Under the pieces are notes generated by a model. That model made no database searches and was not told the origin of the DNA. It saw only the letters and a list, made by a program, of their open reading frames with translations. 64,000 nt of DNA from Thermaerobacter sp. FW80 (lineage in GTDB: Bacteria; Bacillota; Sulfobacillia; Thermaerobacterales; Thermaerobacteraceae): the NCBI RefSeq assembly GCF_004634385.1, contig NZ_CP037895.1:2455245-2519244 (forward strand), given 5' to 3'. Of this stretch, positions 23,612 to 29,908 are shown piece after piece (the stretch's first letter is position 1; the number at the start of each line of letters is the position of its first letter). The position numbers were made by a program, and so were the translations under genes.

Positions 23612-24517
23612 CTACGGACGCGGCGACGGCCTGGCTCCCGCCGTGCGGGGTTCGTCCGCCCGGTCGGTCTCGCCCTCGGGGCGGGGTTCGCCCGCAGGGC
23701 CGCGTCCATCGGCGGGCGGCGGTTCGCCCGCCGAGGCGGGTTCGTCCGCGGGACGGCCCTCGTCCGCACGGCCGGGTTCGTCCGGCCGGGGGCGCAGGAT
23801 GGCCAGCGGCGCCTGCTGGTCCGTGTTGCCCCAGGGGTTGGCGCGCATCACCTCGACCACCGCCTGGCGGTCGACCCCCGGGCTCGCCCCCACCACCTCC
23901 GCCCGGCCGAGGTCGTTGGCGTCCACGATGCAGACGCCGATCCCGGGGCCCAGCGCCCGCGCGAGACGGTGGGCGACCCCGTCGGGGTCGGCCGGCGGCA
24001 GGACGATGTGCTTGTCGAAGGGCGGCAGCGTGCCCATGACGTCGTCGATGACCCGGGCGTAGTACCCCGCGATGCGATAGAAGTCGCCGCTGCGGCGCAA
24101 CAGGACCCGGCTGATCCCGCCGACCAGGAAGGCCAGGCCCACCCGCCACCGCCCGGTGTGCTCGATCACCGCCTGCAGGGAGTGGGGCGACGAGCAGCTG
24201 CCCTCCTGGTCGATGAACCGCGACACCAGGCGGGCCAGGATCCCCGGGCGCAGCTGCTCCGGCCGCACCAGGCGGCCCTGGGTGATGGACACGATCTTGG
24301 TCGAGACCGCCACCACGTCGCCGGGCTGCAGCCGGCCCCGGGTGTAGCGGGTCACCACCTCGGCGAGGTCGTGGGCGGGGGTGATGATCTCGGTGCGGAT
24401 CACCTCGACCGCGAAGCGGGGCCGGTCGCCGGCGCCGGCCCCTGCGCCCCGGCCGGCCGAGGGGGACGAACCCGGCCTGCGGGCGGCAGCGGGCGCCAGA
24501 CGGCGCCGGACCCTCAA
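23612..24517 (-). CDS. Coenzyme F420-0:L-glutamate ligase-like (CofE family) protein
   Basis: About 301 aa. Residues from about 40 to 230 match the CofE/F420 gamma-glutamyl ligase domain: IITPAHDLAEVV, GDVVAVSTKIVSITQGRLV, the conserved SPHSLQAVIEHTGR region and GVCIVDANDLGRAEVVG. In Firmicutes lacking F420 these proteins have unknown roles. The C-terminal 60 residues are a low-complexity chain of Asp-Glu-Pro/Ala-Asp-Glu units, encoded partly by repeated copies of the 9-mer GGACGAACC. The start is uncertain. TTG 24517 overlaps the upstream stop as TTGA, but its ribosome site is poor; GTG near 24398 is an alternative. Confidence 0.75.
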   Translation of the reverse strand: MRVRRRLAPAAARRPGSSPSAGRGAGAGAGDRPRFAVEVIRTEIITPAHDLAEVVTRYTRGRLQPGDVVAVSTKIVSITQGRLVRPEQLRPGILARLVSRFIDQEGSCSSPHSLQAVIEHTGRWRVGLAFLVGGISRVLLRRSGDFYRIAGYYARVIDDVMGTLPPFDKHIVLPPADPDGVAHRLARALGPGIGVCIVDANDLGRAEVVGASPGVDRQAVVEVMRANPWGNTDQQAPLAILRPRPDEPGRADEGRPADEPASAGEPPPADGRGPAGEPRPEGETDRADEPRTAGARPSPRP

Positions 24518-25215
24518 ACCCGGGGCCACGGTCGACCCCTCCCCTCGCCACCGCGGGCCGCCGCCGGGCGGGGCGGGCCCGCGGCGCGGCCGCCGGCGGC
24601 GGCGATCGGGCCGGCGGTCGCGGATCGCCCGGTGACGATGCCGGCCGGTGGGCGGGCGGCCAACGCCCGCCCACCGGCCGTCGGCTTGCGCCGCAGGCCC
24701 GCGGCCGCGGCCTGGCCGGGACGGGCCGCGGCCAGGGGCAGGCGCACCTCGGTCAGCACCCACCGCAGGGGCGTGCGCCCGATGCACCCGTGGCGGACCA
24801 CCAGGCCGAGCTCCTCCAGTTGGGACAGCCGGTCGATGACGTCGTCGGGCCCGAAGGCGGCCAGCTCCACCTCCAGGGGGACCACCTGGGCGGGCTCGAG
24901 CAGGGCGGCACTCCAGTACCCCGTCTCCTGCACGCCCGGCCAGAAGAGGGCGACGGACCACCGCAGCGGGGCCGCCCAGCGGCCCAGGAACTCCGGCCGG
25001 ATCAGGATCTCGTAGAGCATGCCCTTCTGTCGCCCGCGGTTCACCATGGGCAGGCGGAAGCGGACCAGCCAGCAGCCGGGTCGCCGCTGGATGCCCAGGA
25101 CCTCCACGGCCCCTGCCTCGCACCGCACGTCGGCGTCCCCCTGCCGCCGCAGGTAGGCCGCGAGGCCCGCCGGGGCCGCGGCCAGGCCGGCCAGGACCCA
25201 TGCCAGCCAGCGCAA
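24514..25215 (-). CDS. Membrane-anchored protein of unknown function
   Basis: 233 aa from TTG 25215, which has GGGAGGGAGC about six bases upstream; no ATG fits. Residues 2-21 form one membrane helix (WLAWVLAGLAAAPAGLAAYL). The following domain (about 25-165) contains VRFRLPMVNRGRQKGMLYEILIRPEFLGRW and an acidic region with DVIDRLSQLEELGLVVRHG that looks helical. The C-terminal 60 residues are Ala/Pro/Gly-rich. I do not recognise the family. Tight coupling to the CofE-like gene (4-bp overlap) suggests a joint role. Confidence 0.6.
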   Translation of the reverse strand: MRWLAWVLAGLAAAPAGLAAYLRRQGDADVRCEAGAVEVLGIQRRPGCWLVRFRLPMVNRGRQKGMLYEILIRPEFLGRWAAPLRWSVALFWPGVQETGYWSAALLEPAQVVPLEVELAAFGPDDVIDRLSQLEELGLVVRHGCIGRTPLRWVLTEVRLPLAAARPGQAAAAGLRRKPTAGGRALAARPPAGIVTGRSATAGPIAAAGGRAAGPPRPAAARGGEGRGRPWPRV

Positions 25216-25600
25216 GGGGCTCCCTCCCTGCGCCGCGCTCGGCGACCCGCCGTCCCGGCGGGACGGGCGCCCGGCGGTGGCGGGACCGTTGCCCCGGCGC
25301 GGCGCATCCGCACCATATGCGCCGGGGCCGGGGGCCGTCACGCCGGCACCGGCGCCCGAGCCGCAGGCCCGCGGCACGACGGGAGGGCCCCGGCCGGGGC
25401 ACCCCTCCCCCCCAGGGGCCCGGGACGGACCCGCGGGGGCGGTGAGGGTGTCCGGGGCCGTCACCCGCTCCGGACGGCGGCGGGGCAGGGTTCCGCGGGA
25501 AGCGGCCCCCGGGGGTGCCCCGCCGCCGGCGCCCCGCACCGGCCGCGCATGCCGGGGCGGGCCGACCCGCCGGGCCGGCACCCCGGCGGGTCGCGGTCCC
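25216..25600. other. Gap between the membrane-anchored unknown gene and cwlD
   Basis: 385 bp, very GC-rich. The minus-strand frame upstream of the TTG start stays open, so an N-terminal extension of the unknown protein cannot be excluded. Its predicted residues are low-complexity Pro/Gly/Arg. No promoter or terminator was seen. Confidence 0.3.
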
Positions 25601-26341
25601 CTAGCGGTCGCGGAGATCCGGCGCGGGCTCGGGGCCCACCTCGCCCCGTCGATGGCGGATGACGCCGCGGACGATGGCCTCCGCCAGCTGGCGGCGCCGC
25701 TCGGGGTCGTGGAGGAAGGCGCGGTCGTGGGGGCTGTCGACGAAGCCGAGCTCCACCAGCACGCCGGGCATGCGGGTCAGCCGCAGCACCCGGTACCGCC
25801 CGGTCTGGATCTCCCGGAAGTTGGCCGGGTCGACCTTCTTGAGCTCGTCCTGGACGAGGAGGGCCAGCCGCCGGCTCTCCTCCCGACCGGGGAAGTAGAA
25901 GGTCTGGGCGCCGAAGCAGGAGGGATCGGGGAACCAGTTGACGTGGATGCTGAGGAAGTAGTCGGCCCGGTTGGCGTTGGCGATCTCGATGCGGGGATCG
26001 AGGTCGAGGTCCTCGTCGCGGGTCCGGGTGAGCAGCACCCGCGCCCCCTGCTCGCGCAACAGGTCGCGCAGCAGGAAGGAGAAGGCCAGGGTGATCTCGC
26101 TCTCGACGGTGTTGGAGGGCAGGTGGCAGGCGCCGCGGTCGACGCCACCGTGGCCGGGGTCGACCACGATCAGGGTGCCGGCCAGGGGACCCCGCGCGGG
26201 CGAGGCGGCCATCCCCGCCACCCGGGCGAGGGCCAACAGGGCGAGGAGGGCGAGGACGAGCCCCGGGGCCCACGGGCGGCCACCCCGGCCCGAGCGCCCT
26301 GGGGAGCCCGCGCCCGCCCCGGGCGCCGGCCCCGCTCGCAC
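25601..26341 (-). CDS. cwlD: N-acetylmuramoyl-L-alanine amidase, CwlD-like (spore cortex maturation)
   Basis: Zinc amidase that removes peptide side chains from muramic acid; CwlD starts muramic-delta-lactam formation in the spore cortex, needed for germination. The 246-aa protein has a membrane helix at about 26-46 and an Amidase_3 domain beginning IVVDPGHGGVD (zinc His64). Further zinc-site residues are the Glu in NTVESEI and the His in SIHVNW, with the catalytic Glu in GVLVELGF. GAQTFYFPGREESRRLA and VQDELKK resemble CwlD specifically. The start is uncertain: GTG 26341 is the only reasonable codon before the membrane helix, with a weak ribosome site. Confidence 0.85.
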   Translation of the reverse strand: MRAGPAPGAGAGSPGRSGRGGRPWAPGLVLALLALLALARVAGMAASPARGPLAGTLIVVDPGHGGVDRGACHLPSNTVESEITLAFSFLLRDLLREQGARVLLTRTRDEDLDLDPRIEIANANRADYFLSIHVNWFPDPSCFGAQTFYFPGREESRRLALLVQDELKKVDPANFREIQTGRYRVLRLTRMPGVLVELGFVDSPHDRAFLHDPERRRQLAEAIVRGVIRHRRGEVGPEPAPDLRDR

Positions 26342-26559
26342 CCCCCGGTCCGGGCCCTCCCGGCGGCGGGAGAGCAGACTTCCCCATGCCGGGCAGCCCA
26401 GCCCGGTGCGCCATGGGGCGCCGCCCGCCTGGGCGCTCCAGGCGGGCGGCGCCCCGACGCCCCGTACCCCGCCAAGGTCGCCGCGGTGCAAGGCTGCCTC
26501 CTCCCAGCGGGGGCGCGCGCCCCCGGGAGCCCGGGCCCGGGGCGGCGGGCGATGCGCGG

Positions 26560-26925
26560 GTGAACCGGCATCGCCGGGCCGGCCTCCGGTCGGCCGGCCT
26601 GTGGGCGATGGCGGTGGCCGTCGGCCTGGGCGTGGCCCTGGCCGCGGCGGACGGCTTGCGGCGGCCGGCGGCGGCCCTCGGCCCGGGGCGCTCCGGGTGG
26701 CTGGCGCCCGCCGCCGGCCGGCCCCCGCCGGCGCGCCGTCCCCGGCCGATCCTCCCCGGCGCTGGCCCCGCTCGGCGGTCGCCGCAGCCCCCCGGCCTGT
26801 CCCGCCGGCCGCGGGCACCCGGGTCGATCGCGCCGGGCCGGCCAAGCTGCCGGCGGCCGGGCTCGGCGGTGGCCGTGCCGTGGGAGGCGGTGCCGGCGTC
26901 CCCGGCGGGGCCCCGGGGGCGGTAG
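26560..26925 (+). CDS. Possible small membrane or secreted protein
   Basis: GTG 26560 opens a 121-aa frame divergent from cwlD. Residues 12-32 are hydrophobic (AGLWAMAVAVGLGVALAAADG-like), fitting a signal or anchor; the rest is Pro/Arg-rich. Support comes from context: its TAG lies exactly in the loop of a perfect 16-bp hairpin. No homologue is recognised, and GC-rich DNA often leaves open frames, so this is tentative. Confidence 0.35.
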   Translation: MNRHRRAGLRSAGLWAMAVAVGLGVALAAADGLRRPAAALGPGRSGWLAPAAGRPPPARRPRPILPGAGPARRSPQPPGLSRRPRAPGSIAPGRPSCRRPGSAVAVPWEAVPASPAGPRGR

Positions 26926-26944
26926 GTCCCGCCCCCGGGGCCCC
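26907..26944. terminator. Bidirectional hairpin between convergent genes
   Basis: A perfect 16-bp stem GGGGCCCCGGGGGCGG (26907-26922) with its complement (26929-26944) and loop TAGGTC. It lies between the small rightward frame and the leftward arginine decarboxylase gene. Confidence 0.65.
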
Positions 26945-26960
26945 GCCGGCCGGGCGACGC

Positions 26961-27431
26961 CTAGGCCCCGTACCAGAGGACGCAACCGGCGAAGACGCAC
27001 CCGCACCGCGCGACCACGTGCTCCACGGAGCGCACCAGGATCTCCCGCGGGCGCCCCCCACGAACGACGAAGCTCTCCTCCACCATGCGGCGGATGGTGG
27101 CTTCCACCTCGCTGGCACTGGCATATGCGGTGTGCTCCATGATCATGCCGAAGCGGCCGGGTTCGTCCCGTCCCACGGCGACGGCCGCGGCGATGCGCGT
27201 GCCGGGCTCGGCGGACACCAGCCGACCGTAGGCGATGGGCACCAGCGCCCCGGGGGGTAGCGCCAGCCGCTCCAGCGGCTGGGCACCCGGCGGGAGGATG
27301 CTGGAGACCTTGACCAGGTTGACGTTGGCCACCCCGGCATCCAGCAGCGCCGCATCGAAGGCCGTCAGCGGGGTCTCGCCCTCGGCCCGGCCCGTCACCA
27401 GGGCGAACCGGTTGGGAATGGGCAACACCAT
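26961..27431 (-). CDS. Pyruvoyl-dependent arginine decarboxylase (PvlArgDC)
   Basis: Converts L-arginine to agmatine and CO2, the first step of one polyamine route. The 156-aa proenzyme carries the self-cleavage site VSS at Ser43-Ser44 within NLVKVSSILPPGA; cleavage gives a small beta chain and an alpha chain whose new N-terminal pyruvoyl group is the cofactor. GMIMEHTAYASASEVEATI contains the conserved catalytic Glu region. ATG 27431 has GGGAGGTGCCC five bases upstream. The family is best known from archaea and chlamydiae. No agmatinase gene is adjacent. Confidence 0.9.
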   Translation of the reverse strand: MVLPIPNRFALVTGRAEGETPLTAFDAALLDAGVANVNLVKVSSILPPGAQPLERLALPPGALVPIAYGRLVSAEPGTRIAAAVAVGRDEPGRFGMIMEHTAYASASEVEATIRRMVEESFVVRGGRPREILVRSVEHVVARCGCVFAGCVLWYGA

Positions 27432-27884
27432 GGGCACCTCCCGGCCGTTCATCCGCCGCACCGGGCACCGTCGCGGCCCCCGCCCCCGCCGGCGTCCGCC
27501 CCGCGGTGCCGGGACCCGGGGCCCGGGGCCCGGGATCCTTCCGGCCCGATCCCGACGCCGGCGTCGGGCGCCAGCCCCCAGGCGGCCGCGGACGCCACGG
27601 AGCCCCCGGGCAGGTGGGCCCCAACCGTGGCCGACCCGGCGGGGACCGCCGCCCGTCGCCTTCCCGGCCGCGGCCCTCCTCCGGCGCAGCGGCCGCGCGG
27701 GCCGCGTAGGCCGACGACCCGGTGCGAGACCAGGGCATCTCTCGGCCCATGCTATGGCCGGGTCGCCCGGGGGGTGCACGGCCGCCCGGGGCGCCGGACG
27801 GGTGGGAGGTACCGCCGTGGTGGCTTCGCGGCTCCGTGGCGACGTGGCGGCTCCGCGGGGGGATCGCGGGGTCGCCAAGCCGGT

Positions 27885-27989
27885 TCGTCCACAACCGGCG
27901 GCCGGCTCATCCCCAGGAAGAGCGGGCTTATCCCCAATGGACCCCGCTGTTATCCCCAGGAATCGACACTTGCCCACAGCTTGTCAACA
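27885..27989 (+). promoter_or_regulatory. Phased array of DnaA-box-like 9-mers
   Basis: Within the 27432-28158 gap, five same-strand 9-mers resemble the DnaA box TTATCCACA: TCGTCCACA (27885), TCATCCCCA (27907), TTATCCCCA (27928), TTATCCCCA (27950) and TTGCCCACA (27970). Spacing is 22, 21, 22 and 20 bp, two helical turns. TTGTCAACA follows at 27981. TGTCGATTC and TGTCGCTCC on the other strand resemble Spo0A boxes (TGTCGAA). dnaA is not nearby. The remainder of the gap shows nothing else. Confidence 0.55.
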
Positions 27990-28158
27990 AGGAGCGACAC
28001 GATCTCCCAAGAAGGGACAGCCCATCAGCGGCCTGCACCACCGGTCGGCCCCCCGGACCCGGGTCGCCCCGAGGGGAGGGCGGGGCGACCCGTCGTCCGG
28101 GGGAGGGACCGGGTCCGCCCGGATGGATCCTGCCGCTTCCCACCGGAGGTGGACGGTC

Positions 28159-28398
28159 ATGCCGTCCCCGCAACCTGCCCGCCGGTCCGTCGACGTCGAC
28201 CCGGTCGCGCACCGGGCCGCCCAGGTGGAGATCGAACGTCTGCGCCGGATGCTCTACCGCATGGCCCGCCGCCACGGCTGCAGCGATCCCGCGGTGCTGG
28301 ATCTCAGCCGGCGGCTGGACGCCCTGATCGTCGGCTGGTACCGGGCCCACCGCGGCGGCGAGGCGCCGCACCCCGGCCCCGCGACCACCGCCTCGTGA
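28159..28398 (+). CDS. Spo0E-like aspartyl-phosphate phosphatase
   Basis: 79-aa protein with the Spo0E family core: IERLRRMLYRMARRHG (about 25-40) followed by DPAVLDLSRRLDALIVGWYRA, where S50-RRLD54 corresponds to the SQELD signature. Spo0E-type proteins dephosphorylate Spo0A~P and so delay sporulation. GGAGGT lies eight bases before ATG 28159. The upstream gap has Spo0A-box-like and DnaA-box-like sequences, a plausible link between replication or sporulation state and this gene. The last residues and the stop fall inside a 21-bp tandem duplication. Confidence 0.8.
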   Translation: MPSPQPARRSVDVDPVAHRAAQVEIERLRRMLYRMARRHGCSDPAVLDLSRRLDALIVGWYRAHRGGEAPHPGPATTAS

Positions 28399-28426
28399 TG
28401 CCTCGCCACCGCCTCGTGATGCCTCG
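28385..28426 (+). repeat. Exact 21-bp tandem duplication across the spo0E-like stop codon
   Basis: Two identical 21-bp units (28385-28405, 28406-28426) beginning CCACCGCCTCGTGATG. The first unit contains the Spo0E-like TGA and an overlapping ATG (TGATG); the second repeats both. TGATAAAAT follows directly. Confidence 0.85.
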
Positions 28427-28442
28427 TGATAAAATCCAGGAC

Positions 28443-29528
28443 ATGGACCACCACGACATCCCCCGGGCGGAAGCGAGACGGGAACGACCCGACCTCCCGG
28501 ACCGCGGGGACGCTGCCCCCGGCCCCGCGGCCCTGGACCGCATCGACTGGGAGGCCTTTCGGCTGGTGGCCGTCGACCTGGACGGGACGGCCGCGGGTCC
28601 CGATGGCCGGGTCAGCCCGCAGGGGCTGCGGGCGCTGGCCGCTGCCGAGCGCGCGGGCCTCCACCCGGTCATCGTCACGGGTCGCGCCCTGCCGGCCGCC
28701 ATGGGGGTGTGGCTCCGCGCCGGGCTGAGCCGTCCGGTCATCGTCTGCGGTGGAGCCCTGACCGCATGGCCCACGGCCGGCCGCCCCCTGCGGGAACGCC
28801 CGCTGGATCCGGCGGCGGTCCAGCGCGTGCTGCGGTTGGCGCGGGAGCTGGACCTCATCCCGTTCCTCTACGGTGCCGACGGCATCGTCACCGACCGCCC
28901 CAGCGCCTGGCGCGACCGCCTGGCCCACCTCAACGAGACCCCCATCCCCGTCGATCCCGACGGCCTCACGCCCGTGACCTCCGACGGCCTCACGGCGGAC
29001 GAACCCGGCCCGGTGTCCGATCCAGCCGGGGGACCCGCGGCTCCGGCCCAACCGCCGGCGGATCCGCGCCACGGGCCGGCAGGGCTTGCGGCGGGGGCGG
29101 CGGGGGCGGCGGATCCCGCCACCCCCGCCGGGGGGCCGCGGGGTCGGCCGGTCTACAAGGTGGTGCTGGCCACGGACGCCCAGCGGGCGGCGCGGGTGCG
29201 GCCGGCGGTGGAACGGGGCCTCGCGGACCTGGACGCCTGCTGCGTCGCCACCCTGCCCGGCCTCCTGGAGATCGTCCGCCCGGACGCCACCAAGGAGGCC
29301 GCCCTGGCGGACCTCTGCCGCATGCTGGGCGTGCCGCGGGAGGCGGTGATCGCCATCGGCGACGGGGAGAACGACCTGGGCATGATCCGGTGGGCGGGGC
29401 TCGGCGTGGCGATGGCCAACGCGCAGCCGGAGGTCCGGGCGGCGGCCCGACTGATCATCGGCCATCACGCCGACGACGGCGTGGCCCGCTTCCTCGAGGC
29501 GGTGGTGAGCCGGCGGCAGGCCCGCTGA
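28443..29528 (+). CDS. HAD-superfamily hydrolase, Cof-type sugar/nucleotide phosphatase
   Basis: 361-aa phosphatase of the Cof/HAD-IIB class. The catalytic motif I is VAVDLDGT; motif II region is HPVIVTGR; motif III/IV is DATKEAAL plus GDGENDLGMI near the C-terminus, and GVAMANAQPEV is the class signature. The cap domain is interrupted by a Pro/Ala/Gly stretch of about 70 residues that is not part of the family fold. ATG 28443 has only a weak AGG upstream; in-frame ATGs at 28398 and 28419 lie in the duplicated segment and overlap the Spo0E-like stop, so coupled initiation there is possible. Confidence 0.85.
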   Translation: MDHHDIPRAEARRERPDLPDRGDAAPGPAALDRIDWEAFRLVAVDLDGTAAGPDGRVSPQGLRALAAAERAGLHPVIVTGRALPAAMGVWLRAGLSRPVIVCGGALTAWPTAGRPLRERPLDPAAVQRVLRLARELDLIPFLYGADGIVTDRPSAWRDRLAHLNETPIPVDPDGLTPVTSDGLTADEPGPVSDPAGGPAAPAQPPADPRHGPAGLAAGAAGAADPATPAGGPRGRPVYKVVLATDAQRAARVRPAVERGLADLDACCVATLPGLLEIVRPDATKEAALADLCRMLGVPREAVIAIGDGENDLGMIRWAGLGVAMANAQPEVRAAARLIIGHHADDGVARFLEAVVSRRQAR

Positions 29529-29780
29529 GGCGAGGATGCGGTCGCGGGGGCAGCTGCGGGCTGCGCCGGGACCGCGCCGGCCCGGAGGCGCGCTGGTCGT
29601 CCGGCCCAGCCCGCGGCTGCCCGGCCCGGTGCGGTTCGTCCCCCGAGCGGAACCGCTGCCCGTCGGGTTCGACAGGGATCGGTGACGGCGCAGCGGTCCG
29701 CGGCCGCTCGTCCGCCCAGCTGCCCTGCAGCCCGGCCCCCGGCCGCCTGGCGACCCGGCCGACAGGGGTCGGTCAGGCCC

Positions 29781-29840
29781 GGCGCCGGCAGGGCGCCGGG
29801 ACCGGGGCGGCCAGGCACGACGCCGGCAGGGCGCCGGGAC
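29781..29840 (+). repeat. Two 22-bp direct repeats in the gap after the HAD gene
   Basis: Copies at 29781-29802 and 29819-29840 share GCCGGCAGGGCGCCGGGAC (period 38) and differ at one base. They sit just ahead of the 46-bp palindrome. The rest of the 29529-29908 gap shows nothing else except one 9-mer at 29633. Confidence 0.7.
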
Positions 29841-29844
29841 TAGG

Positions 29845-29890
29845 GCTGCGAGGGGGCGGCCCGTGCCGGCACGGGCCGCCCCCTCGCAGC
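29845..29890 (+). terminator. 46-bp perfect palindrome directly before the adenine-deaminase ribosome site
   Basis: Two 23-nt arms with no loop bases (GCTGCGAGGGGGCGGCCCGTGCC and its complement split between them) end 4 bp before the AAAGGAGG of the next gene. It may end HAD transcription or act as a leader hairpin of the deaminase mRNA. Confidence 0.65.
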
Positions 29891-29908
29891 AGGAAAGGAG
29901 GCCGCGGC

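Noticed and set aside
27885-27989. Chromosomal origin oriC
   Set aside because: DnaA-box-like sequences are present, but there is no dnaA, dnaN or rpmH nearby and no AT-rich unwinding region. A regulatory array is a better fit.
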